The notes below the pieces were generated by a model, which had not been told where the DNA came from, did not search any database, and was given only the letters and a program-made list of their open reading frames with translations. A program made the translations under genes and the position numbers. 64,000 nt of DNA from Saccharothrix tamanrassetensis (lineage in GTDB: Bacteria > Actinomycetota > Actinomycetes > Mycobacteriales > Pseudonocardiaceae): assembly GCF_014203665.1 (NCBI RefSeq), contig NZ_JACHJN010000001.1, forward strand, positions 124,001 through 188,000. The letters run 5' to 3'. The stretch's first letter is position 1. Each line of letters begins with the position of its first letter. This document shows, piece by piece, positions 36,322 through 44,220 of the stretch.

Positions 36322-37683
36322 CTACCCGGCTGTCCGACGGGTAGCGCGCATCCGGAGCCGGTGCGGCCGGATCACCGCGGACGCGGCGGGTCGGGGAGCC
36401 GGTTCGCGGGGCACGTGCGCCAACCGCCACCGGGCGGCGATCGACGCCAGTGCCAGGGTCGCTTCGACCAGGCTGAAACGGTCGCCGATGCACTTGCGGG
36501 CACCACCGGCGAACGGCAGGAACGCGATGCGCGGCGGCGCCGGTCGTCGCGCCGCGTCCCAGCGGTCCGGGTCGAACCGCTCCGGGTTCTCGTAGAGGTC
36601 GGCGCGGTGGTGGATGAGGTACGGGCTGTACACCACCACGGTGCCCGCCGGCAGGACGTGGTCGCCCAGCTCGGTGTCCGCGGTGACCTTGCGGGTCAGC
36701 AGCCAGGCCGGCGCGTACAGCCGCAGCGTCTCGGTGATGATCCGGCCGGTGAACGGCAGTCCGGGCAGGTCGTCGTAGGTCGCGATCCGCCCGCCCAGCA
36801 CCGCGTCGACCTCGGCGTGCAGGCGGCGCTCCACGTCGGGGTGGCCGGCGACCAGGTGCAGCGCCCAGCTCAACGCCGTCGCCGTGGTCTCGCTGCCGGC
36901 CAGGTGGAAGGTCATCACCTGGTCGACGATCTCGTCGTCGGACAGCGTCCGGGCGTCGCCGGTGGACTCGCTGTCGCCGGCCGACAGCAGCGCGGAGAGC
37001 AGGTCCCCGCGGTCGCCGCCGACCGCGCGCCGGTCCGCGACGATCGCTCCGACGGTCTGCCGCATCCGGGCCCTCGCGCGCCGGAAGCGGCGGTTGCGCG
37101 GCAGCGGCACGCGGGTGAGCACGTCGGGCATGAACATGCGGGACAGGACGCCCTCGGCCAGGGCGTCCGCGTCCTGCTGCGACCGACGCACTTCGGCCGG
37201 CGTCAAGGTCCCGGAGAACATGGTGGCGGTCAGCACGTTCGTGGTGAGCACGGTCATCTGCGCGTACACGTCCAGGATGTCGCCGTCGCGCCACGCGTCG
37301 ACCCGTTCGGTGATCTGCGCGGACATGGTCCGGGCGTACTCGGGCAACCGGCCGGGGTGGAACGCGGGCTGGAGCAGCCTGCGCTGCCGCCGGTGGTCGG
37401 CGTGGGGGCAGAACGCCAGGTTGTTGCCCACCACCTCGCGGGCGCGGTCGACGAACGGCCCGCCTTTGTCGAACGTCCTGTCGTCCACGAACACCCGGTG
37501 CGCGAGTTCCGCGTCGCACACCATGACCGCCTTCACCGGACCGAGCGCGATGCGCACCAGGTCGCCCTGCTCGGCCAGGGACGAGAGGAACCCGGCCGGG
37601 CCGCGCAGCACCGACAGGGCGTGGCCGACCAGCGGGAGCGCGCCACGGGCTACCGGGATCGGCGGTGCGACGGGGTGGCTCAC
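36322..37683 (-). CDS. Cytochrome P450, PtlI-like/eukaryote-like class
   Basis: The GTG at 37683 has GAGGAG 5 bases upstream and gives 453 residues. It carries the I-helix motif FHLAGSETTATAL, K-helix ETLRLYAP, the meander PERFDPDRW, and the haem loop FAGGARKCIG. These patterns match the longer P450 class that includes pentalenene oxygenase-type enzymes and CYP102-like haem domains. It has no fused reductase. It is divergent from an MFS exporter, a common arrangement in small terpene or xenobiotic cassettes, but the substrate is unknown. Confidence 0.92.
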   Translation of the reverse strand: MSHPVAPPIPVARGALPLVGHALSVLRGPAGFLSSLAEQGDLVRIALGPVKAVMVCDAELAHRVFVDDRTFDKGGPFVDRAREVVGNNLAFCPHADHRRQRRLLQPAFHPGRLPEYARTMSAQITERVDAWRDGDILDVYAQMTVLTTNVLTATMFSGTLTPAEVRRSQQDADALAEGVLSRMFMPDVLTRVPLPRNRRFRRARARMRQTVGAIVADRRAVGGDRGDLLSALLSAGDSESTGDARTLSDDEIVDQVMTFHLAGSETTATALSWALHLVAGHPDVERRLHAEVDAVLGGRIATYDDLPGLPFTGRIITETLRLYAPAWLLTRKVTADTELGDHVLPAGTVVVYSPYLIHHRADLYENPERFDPDRWDAARRPAPPRIAFLPFAGGARKCIGDRFSLVEATLALASIAARWRLAHVPREPAPRPAASAVIRPHRLRMRATRRTAG

Positions 37684-37950
37684 GGGAACTCCTCGGCAGC
37701 GGCGGATGTCCGAGTCGTCCGTGCGGGCCCCCCGAAGCCGTCCCCCGACCCCACCGCCGGACCTCTCCGTCCAGGCTCGCACCGAAGCGCCCGCCGTCAC
37801 GAGGCCCGTTGGGGTGCGCCCGCTACACGAAAGAGTGAACGCGCCTGCCGCCCCCGGGACGCGCCGGCTGTGAGGATCCGCACCCGGGCGAACGGAAACA
37901 CCGCCGGTAGAATCGGTTCAGCATCTGTTCGATCGGTCGCGGTCGCTGTC

Positions 37951-37965
37951 GACACGGGACGTGTC
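37951..37965. promoter_or_regulatory. Inverted repeat ahead of the MFS exporter
   Basis: GACACG-GGA-CGTGTC lies 18 bp upstream of the exporter start and immediately before its ribosome site (AGGAGTG). The position suits an operator. The rest of the 300-bp divergent gap to the P450 gene shows no other structure. Confidence 0.4.
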
Positions 37966-37983
37966 CACAGGAGTGATCCCACG

Positions 37984-39168
37984 ATGACGACAACCACCAC
38001 CGCGTCCACCACCGGCCACCGGGGCGGCACCGCCGCGATGAGCGCACTGGCGCTGGGCGGGTTCGCCATCGGCACCACCGAGTTCGCCACCATGGGCCTG
38101 CTGCCGCAGATGGCGGACACGTTCGACGTCTCCATCCCCACCGCCGGCCACGCGATCAGCCTGTACGCGCTGGGCGTCGTGGTCGGTGCGCCGCTGATCG
38201 CCGGCCTCGCCGCGAAACTGCCCCGCAAAGGACTGCTGATCGGCCTGACCATCGCGCTGGCGGTGGGCAACGGGCTGTCCGCGATCGCGCCGAACGCGGG
38301 CCTGCTGGTGCTCGCCCGCTTCGTCGCCGGCCTGCCGCACGGGGCGTACTTCGGCATCGCCGCCGTGGTGGCCGCCGCGCTGGTGCCACCGGAGCGGCGC
38401 GGTACCGCGGTTTCCCGGATCATGGTCGGCTTGACGCTGGCCAACCTGGTCGGCGTGCCGGTCGTGACCGCCGCCGGGCAGCGGGTCGGGTGGCGGGCGG
38501 CGTACGTCGCGGTGGCCGTGATCGCGGTCGTGACGACGTTGGCGGTGGCCCGGTGGCTGCCGCACCTGCCCGCCGCGCGGGACGCGAGCGTGACCGCCGA
38601 GCTGCGCGCGTTCCGCCGGCCGCAGGTGTGGTTCGCGTTGGTCACCGGCATGATCGGGTTCGGCGGCATGTTCGCCGTCTACTCCTACATCTCGCCGCTC
38701 ACCACCGAGGTCGCCGGACTGCCCGGCGGCGCGGTGCCGTGGGTGCTGGCCGTGTTCGGGCTGGGCATGACGATCGGCGCCGCGGTCGGCGGCCGGTTCG
38801 TGGACCGGTCGGTGATGGGCACCGTGTTCGGGGCGCTGGTCTCGGTGGCCGCCGTGCTGGCGGTGTTCGGGCTGACCGCGCGGTTCCCGGCGGCGGCGAT
38901 CGGCTCGGTGTTCCTGCTCGGCTTCGCGTCCCAGATCCTCGCCTCGGCGCTCCAGGTGCGGTTGATGGACGCCTCCCCCGACGCGCCGTCGCTGGCGTCG
39001 TCGTCGAACCACTCGGCGCTCAACATCGCCAACGGCGCGGGTGCCTGGCTCGGCGGTCTGGCGATCACCGCCGGCTGGGGCTACCCCGCCACCGCCTGGG
39101 TCGGCGTCGCGCTGAGCCTGGCGGGCTTGGCGGTGGCCGGGCTGTCCGTGCTGGTCGCACGCCGCTGA
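37984..39168 (+). CDS. MFS transporter, Cmx/AraJ-like efflux family
   Basis: The ATG at 37984 follows AGGAGTG. The 394 residues have twelve helices with the family motif GFAIGTTEFATMGLLPQMA in helix 1, RFVAGLPHGAYFGIAAVVAA in helix 4 and QVRLMDASPDAPSLASSSNH in the second half. These are hallmarks of the chloramphenicol-resistance (Cmx/CmrA) and AraJ branch of drug/sugar efflux proteins. It is divergent from the P450 gene. Confidence 0.9.
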   Translation: MTTTTTASTTGHRGGTAAMSALALGGFAIGTTEFATMGLLPQMADTFDVSIPTAGHAISLYALGVVVGAPLIAGLAAKLPRKGLLIGLTIALAVGNGLSAIAPNAGLLVLARFVAGLPHGAYFGIAAVVAAALVPPERRGTAVSRIMVGLTLANLVGVPVVTAAGQRVGWRAAYVAVAVIAVVTTLAVARWLPHLPAARDASVTAELRAFRRPQVWFALVTGMIGFGGMFAVYSYISPLTTEVAGLPGGAVPWVLAVFGLGMTIGAAVGGRFVDRSVMGTVFGALVSVAAVLAVFGLTARFPAAAIGSVFLLGFASQILASALQVRLMDASPDAPSLASSSNHSALNIANGAGAWLGGLAITAGWGYPATAWVGVALSLAGLAVAGLSVLVARR

Positions 39169-39198
39169 AAAAATCTTCCCGCCATCGGGAACAGGAAA

Positions 39199-39219
39199 GT
39201 TGAGTCGCTCGTTGTCAAG
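39199..39219. promoter_or_regulatory. HAIR-like HspR operator
   Basis: GTTGAGT-N7-TGTCAAG matches the HspR-associated inverted repeat CTTGAGT-N7-ACTCAAG at 11 of 14 arm positions, with the exact 7-base spacer. It is 60 bp upstream of the hsp20 ATG, the expected operator position for heat-shock control in actinomycetes. Confidence 0.55.
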
Positions 39220-39278
39220 GTCGAGCGGCGACGATGTCGCCCCACCCGACCTGATGGGAGTGGAAGGAGCCTGTGACG

Positions 39279-39704
39279 ATGTTGATGCGCACCGACCCGT
39301 TCCGTGAGCTCGACCGGCTCACCCAGCAGTTCTTCGGCGCCAACGGGACCAGCACCCGGCCGGCCACCATGCCGATGGACGCGTACCGGAGCGGCGAGGA
39401 GTTCGTCGTGCAGTTCGACCTGCCCGGCGTGTCCGCGGAGTCCATCGACCTCGACGTGGAGCGCAACGTGCTGACCGTCCGGGCGGAGCGGCCCGGCAAC
39501 GGCGACCGCGAGTACCAGGTCGCCGAGCGCCCGCGCGGCGTGTTCAGCAGGCAGCTGTTCCTGGGCGAGGCCCTGGACGCGGACCGGATCCGGGCGAGCT
39601 ACGAGTCCGGGGTGCTGACCCTGCGCATCCCGGTCGCCGAGCGCGCGAAGCCGCGCAAGATCTCGATCAGCTCGGATCCGGAGGCCAAGCAGATCGACGC
39701 CTGA
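39279..39704 (+). CDS. hsp20: Hsp20/alpha-crystallin family small heat-shock protein
   Basis: The ATG at 39279 is 9 bases after GGAAGGAG. A GTG 6 bases earlier is in frame but too close to that site. The 141 residues carry the N-terminal family start [14 protein letters not shown] and an alpha-crystallin domain at about 35-130 ([33 protein letters not shown]). The conserved GVLTLRIP motif closes the domain. It is an ATP-independent chaperone holding unfolded protein. A HAIR-like site upstream suggests HspR control. Confidence 0.95.
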   Translation: MLMRTDPFRELDRLTQQFFGANGTSTRPATMPMDAYRSGEEFVVQFDLPGVSAESIDLDVERNVLTVRAERPGNGDREYQVAERPRGVFSRQLFLGEALDADRIRASYESGVLTLRIPVAERAKPRKISISSDPEAKQIDA

Positions 39705-39710
39705 CCGACC

Positions 39711-39747
39711 GGTGGTCCCGGAGGGTGCGCTGCCCTCCGGGACCACC
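39711..39747. terminator. Bidirectional terminator, 15-bp stem
   Basis: GGTGGTCCCGGAGGG and CCCTCCGGGACCACC pair perfectly around a 7-base loop, between hsp20 and the convergent DUF4082 gene whose stop is 7 bases away. Confidence 0.92.
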
Positions 39748-39753
39748 GCTTCC

Positions 39754-42700
39754 TCAGGGCGACGCGGTCTCGAAGACCACGTCGACGAAGAAGTTCACGC
39801 CGGCCGCCACCTGGTCCGGCATCCCCGCGGTCCCGGAGCCGAACAGTCCGTTCCGCGTCCCGTCAGGGGCCGTCAGCGGAGGCGAGTCCACGCCCTGACC
39901 GCTGAAGTAACCCGTGGTCCTGGCCGGGTGGGCACTGGGCGTGTAGCTGCCGACGTAGCTCGTCCCCGCGGTCACCGGAACCGGCGTGGCGAACGTGAGC
40001 GTCTGCCACCCCCTCTCGGTCTCCCCCGTGAACGTCCCGGTGGCGAGCCGGGTGCCGTCCGACGCCCACAGCGAGCCGGTGTGCGTACCGGTGTTCCACC
40101 CGGTCTTGTAGAACCGCACCCCGGTGATCACGCCGTCGACCGTCGGGCTGAACCGGACCCCGACGTTGTAGACGTACACGTAGGGAACCCAGTCGAGATC
40201 CGGTACCAAGGCGTCGCTGAACAGCGTGCACGGACAGGTCTGGGTGGCCGTGGTGGTGAACCGCCACGTCACCGGAACCAACGTGTGGTTCGCCGTCTCG
40301 TCCGCCGCCCGCACGCTCACCGAGTGCCGCGTGTTGGCCGACAGCTTCGCCTTCGGCGTCCAGATCACCGTGTGCCCGTCGCCGGTCCGGGCCGGCGTGC
40401 CCTCCAGCCTCGCCCCACCGCCGTCGGTGACGGTGAACGTGGTGTTCGCCAGGTCGATCGGCTCGTCGAACGTCGCCGTGACCGGACCGTCCAGGTCCAC
40501 CTCCGTCGCGTCGTTCAACGGCGTGTGGCTGCTGTTGACCGGCGGGACGGTGTCGCCGCTGAACGTGTAGACGACGTCCACCCAGTAGTTGTTGCCCTGG
40601 TGGGTCTTCGTCGGGAACCCGCTGCCCTCCAGGTACACGCCGTTGGGGTTGTCCCAGCTGTTCTGCGGCGCGGACAGCGGGGGCGAGTCGACCCGTCGTG
40701 GCTGGTAGTAGGAGTAGTCGACGGCGAACCGCCCGCGCGGCGCGGTGTACGAGGCCACGTAGGTCGTCCCGGCGCGGACGTCGACCGGGGCGGCGAACGT
40801 CAAGGTCTGCCAACCGGCCGCCGTCTCCCCGGTGAACGTGCCGGTCGCCATCCGGGTGCCGGTGGCGGACCACAGGGAGCCGGTGTGCGTGCCGGTGTTT
40901 CCGTCGCCCTTGTAGAACTTCACGCCGCTGATGCGGCCGTTGTAGGTTGCCTTGAACCGGACGCCCAACTCGTACGCGTTGCCGTCGGCGGCCGATGTCG
41001 TGGTCGGCACGGTCGCGGCGCTGAACAGCGAGCACGGGCAGGGCGCCAACGCCTCCGTGGTGATCGACCACGTCGCCGTGGTGGCCGTCGCGTTGCCGTT
41101 GACGTCCGCCGCGGTCGCGTGCACGGTGTACCTGGTGTTCGCGACGAGCGCGGCGCTCGGGGTCCAGACCACGGTCTTCCGGTCGTCGGACAGCACCGCC
41201 CTGCCGGTCAGCTTCACGCCGCCCGGATCGGTGAGCCACACCTGCGGCGACGCGGGGTCGATCGGCTCGTCGTAGGTCAGCGAGACGGATCCGCCCACCG
41301 GCACGCCGGTCGCGTCCGACGCGGGGGTCCTGGCCTCCAGGGTCGGCGGGGTCTGATCCCCGTTGAAGCCGCTCCGGTAGACCACGTCGACCCAGTAGTT
41401 GTTCTTGTTGTGGCTGGTCCCGGGGAACCCGCCGCCGTAGCGGAAGACGCCGTTGCCGCCGTCCACGCCGTGCGCCAGCGCCCGGATACCGCCGTAGGCG
41501 GCCTGCGTCTCGAAGAAACCGGGATTGACCGCGTAGCGGCCGTGGGGTGCGTAGTACGACACGACGTAGGTGGTGTTCGCCTGCACGCTGACCGGTGACA
41601 GGAACGTCAGGGTCTGCCAGCCGGTGGTGGTCTCGTCGGTGAACGTGCCGGTGGCCAACAGCAAGCCCGTGGACGACCAGAACGACCCGGTGTGCGTGCC
41701 GGTGTTGCCCTGTCCCTTGTAGAACCTGACGCCGAGCACCTCTCCCCGACCGTTGAACTGGACCTTGGTGCCCACTTCGACGGCAGCGGTGTCCACGGCG
41801 GCCGGCTCCACGGGCGACGCGAAGTCGTCCCACACCGTGCACGGGCACCCCGCCGGACGGGGAGAGCCCGTGGTGAACACCCAGTTGTACGCGGCGGCCT
41901 GGTTGCCCGCGGCGTCACGTACCCGCGCCGTCGCCGTGTACGACGTGCCGGCGGCCAGGGCGGCGGACGGGACGAATCGTGCCACCGTGCCGTTGACGGA
42001 TGCCGTGCCCGCCACCGGGCCATCGGGGCCGTGCAGGGTGAACTCGACCGAACCCGGGTCGACGATCTCGTCGTACGTCACGCTCACCGCGGGGCTCAGC
42101 GGCACGCTGCCCGCCCCGCCGACGGGATAGGTGGACGCCAGGCCCGGCGCACGGGTGTCGGCTCCGGGCTCGGGTGCCCACACCACGTCGACCCAGTAGT
42201 TGCGGTGCTGGGACGTCGAATTCGGGAAGCCGCCGCCGCTGCGGTACACGCCGTTGCCGCCCTCGCCCGTCCCGGACTGGAGGGCGGTCAACGGTTCCAG
42301 GTGCCGGGCGGACGTGGCGAAGTAGTCGGTGTCCGCGGAGAAGTGCCCGGTCGGCGACAGGTAGGACACGACGTAGGTCCGGCCGCCGTCGACCGCGACG
42401 GGGGCGGGGAACGTCAGCGTCTGCCAGCCGCTCGCGGTCTCGTCGGTGAACGTGCCGGTCGCCAGGCGCTCTCCCGCGGTGGTCCACAGGCTGCCGGTGT
42501 GGGTGCCGGTGTTGCCCGGCCCCTTGTAGAACCGGACGCCGCGCACGTAGCCGGCGGAGGCGGCCCGCCATCGGACGCCCAGCTCCAGCGCCGAGGCGTC
42601 GGCGAGGTCGAGCGTGCTCGGGGTGTCGCTGTCGGACCACAGGCCGCACGGGCAGACCCTGGCCGCGACGTCGGGCGTGGCGGAGGCCGTGCTCACGGAT

Positions 42701-43071
42701 TTCTGCGCGGCGTCCAGCGCGCGGACGCGCAGTTGCGCCTGCCCGGAGGCGTTCGGCGTGTACGTGTGGCTCCACGACACACCGCCGGCCTGCCAGGTGG
42801 CCGCCCGCCACAGCGAGCCGCCGTCCGTGGACACTTCGACGGCAGCGACGTCGGCGGGTTCGGTGAGCGTGCCGGAGAACGTGTAGGGCGCGCCGACAGT
42901 CGCTCCGCCGGGTACTCCGGTGAACTCGACCGCAGGCGCTGCCGCCGGCTCCGCGACCGCCGACGGCGTCGACGGCGTCGGGGCTACGAGGATTGCGGAG
43001 AGGACGACGACCGCGAGCAGCCGAGCCGACGCCGCTTCGGATCTGTGCCGGAAGGCACTGAATAAGGACAT
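39754..43071 (-). CDS. Large secreted protein with four DUF4082 domains and Ig-like domains
   Basis: The ATG at 43071 (AGGA upstream) gives 1105 residues. Residues 1-38 are a signal peptide, and an Ig-like domain follows. Four DUF4082 modules alternate with three bacterial Ig-like (Big_5) modules. Each DUF4082 repeat carries a CPC(S/T)LF-type opening, GVRFYKG, NTGTHTGSLW, LATGTFTDET, GWQTLTF and ends in YWVDVV. Each Ig-like repeat has a YDEPIDP-type motif. No enzyme domain or wall anchor is visible. DUF4082 usually sits beside glycoside hydrolase or N,N-dimethylformamidase-like domains, so a polysaccharide-binding scaffold is plausible but unproven. Confidence 0.88.
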   Translation of the reverse strand: MSLFSAFRHRSEAASARLLAVVVLSAILVAPTPSTPSAVAEPAAAPAVEFTGVPGGATVGAPYTFSGTLTEPADVAAVEVSTDGGSLWRAATWQAGGVSWSHTYTPNASGQAQLRVRALDAAQKSVSTASATPDVAARVCPCGLWSDSDTPSTLDLADASALELGVRWRAASAGYVRGVRFYKGPGNTGTHTGSLWTTAGERLATGTFTDETASGWQTLTFPAPVAVDGGRTYVVSYLSPTGHFSADTDYFATSARHLEPLTALQSGTGEGGNGVYRSGGGFPNSTSQHRNYWVDVVWAPEPGADTRAPGLASTYPVGGAGSVPLSPAVSVTYDEIVDPGSVEFTLHGPDGPVAGTASVNGTVARFVPSAALAAGTSYTATARVRDAAGNQAAAYNWVFTTGSPRPAGCPCTVWDDFASPVEPAAVDTAAVEVGTKVQFNGRGEVLGVRFYKGQGNTGTHTGSFWSSTGLLLATGTFTDETTTGWQTLTFLSPVSVQANTTYVVSYYAPHGRYAVNPGFFETQAAYGGIRALAHGVDGGNGVFRYGGGFPGTSHNKNNYWVDVVYRSGFNGDQTPPTLEARTPASDATGVPVGGSVSLTYDEPIDPASPQVWLTDPGGVKLTGRAVLSDDRKTVVWTPSAALVANTRYTVHATAADVNGNATATTATWSITTEALAPCPCSLFSAATVPTTTSAADGNAYELGVRFKATYNGRISGVKFYKGDGNTGTHTGSLWSATGTRMATGTFTGETAAGWQTLTFAAPVDVRAGTTYVASYTAPRGRFAVDYSYYQPRRVDSPPLSAPQNSWDNPNGVYLEGSGFPTKTHQGNNYWVDVVYTFSGDTVPPVNSSHTPLNDATEVDLDGPVTATFDEPIDLANTTFTVTDGGGARLEGTPARTGDGHTVIWTPKAKLSANTRHSVSVRAADETANHTLVPVTWRFTTTATQTCPCTLFSDALVPDLDWVPYVYVYNVGVRFSPTVDGVITGVRFYKTGWNTGTHTGSLWASDGTRLATGTFTGETERGWQTLTFATPVPVTAGTSYVGSYTPSAHPARTTGYFSGQGVDSPPLTAPDGTRNGLFGSGTAGMPDQVAAGVNFFVDVVFETASP

Positions 43072-43348
43072 GGGATTCCTGCCTGTTCCCCGAGGCCGTG
43101 CGGCCCTGGTTCCACGCCGGGGATCGGTGGGGCGGCACGAGCCGTTACCGGGCGGCGTCGGTGCGACGACCTGTCGGAGGCCGCAGAAAATGCTTGTGCC
43201 ACAACAAATTTCACCGGGGATCCCGACCGGACGGCATCGCCCGCGCCCTCGGGCACCACCTGCACGGCCCAAGCCGGACCGGTCGGTGATCCCGTTCCCG
43301 CAGTGCCCGCTTCGCCCGGCGTACCGGGCTGTTTGCCAAGCTGGACAG

Positions 43349-44206
43349 GTGACGATCACCACCGCACTGGCCGCCCTCACCGCCGGAGAACCCGACCGCG
43401 CCAGGGACCTCGCGTCCACCGTCGACTCGCCACTGGGCCGCGCGCTGACCGCGTACCTCACCAGTGACGCCGACGGGACCGTGTACGACCAGCCCGCCGC
43501 GTTCAAGGCGTTCATCAACGGTGGCGGCAACATCGACCTGTACGAGGCGGTCACCTCCGCGCTGGCCGACCTCTACGACCGGGCGCGGCCGGCGTCCCTG
43601 CTCGACATCGGCTGCGGCGACGGTCGGGCGCTGCTGCCCGCGCTCAACGCGTACCGGCCGTCCCGACTCACGTTGGTGGAGCCGTCCGCGGCGTTGCTGG
43701 ACGTGGCGGTGCGGGGCGTGCCGGACGGCATCGAACTGGACGCCCGCAACACCACCGTCGAGCCGTTCGTGACCTCGGGCGGGCAGTTCGACGTGGCCCA
43801 GTCGACGTTCGCCCTGCACGCCCTGCCGCACGAGGTGCGCGACGAGGTGCTGTCCGCGCTCGCGCCGAAGGTCGGCGTGCTGGCGGTGGCGGAGTTCGAC
43901 GTGCCGGATCTGGCGCCGGACGACCGCCTCCGGTTCCTCGCCGAGACCTACGAGCGTGGTCTGGCCGAGTACGACGCCGACCGGGACCTGGTCGCCCAGG
44001 GCTTCCTGATGCCGGTGCTGACCGGGCAGTTGCTGCCCGGGGCGGTGCGTTCCACCTGGGAGCAGCCGGCAGCCCGGTGGGTCGAGCAGGTGACGCGGGC
44101 GGGTTTCACCGACGTGCGGGTGACCCCGCTGTCCGACTACTGGTCGTCGCCCGCGTTCCTCCTCACGGCCGCCGGAGCGGCTCGACGTCGATCCACGGGC
44201 CGGTAG
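43349..44206 (+). CDS. Class I SAM-dependent methyltransferase
   Basis: The GTG at 43349 opens a 285-residue protein with the SAM-binding motif SLLDIGCGDGRALLPAL near residue 88 and the post-motif strand LTLVEPSAALLDVA. An N-terminal helical segment of about 80 residues precedes the fold (ALTAYLTSDADGTVYDQP). The acceptor is unknown. It is divergent from the DUF4082 protein and ends 14 bp before the NACHT gene, so the two may be cotranscribed. Confidence 0.85.
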   Translation: MTITTALAALTAGEPDRARDLASTVDSPLGRALTAYLTSDADGTVYDQPAAFKAFINGGGNIDLYEAVTSALADLYDRARPASLLDIGCGDGRALLPALNAYRPSRLTLVEPSAALLDVAVRGVPDGIELDARNTTVEPFVTSGGQFDVAQSTFALHALPHEVRDEVLSALAPKVGVLAVAEFDVPDLAPDDRLRFLAETYERGLAEYDADRDLVAQGFLMPVLTGQLLPGAVRSTWEQPAARWVEQVTRAGFTDVRVTPLSDYWSSPAFLLTAAGAARRRSTGR

Positions 44207-44220
44207 GCCATCCTGGACCC

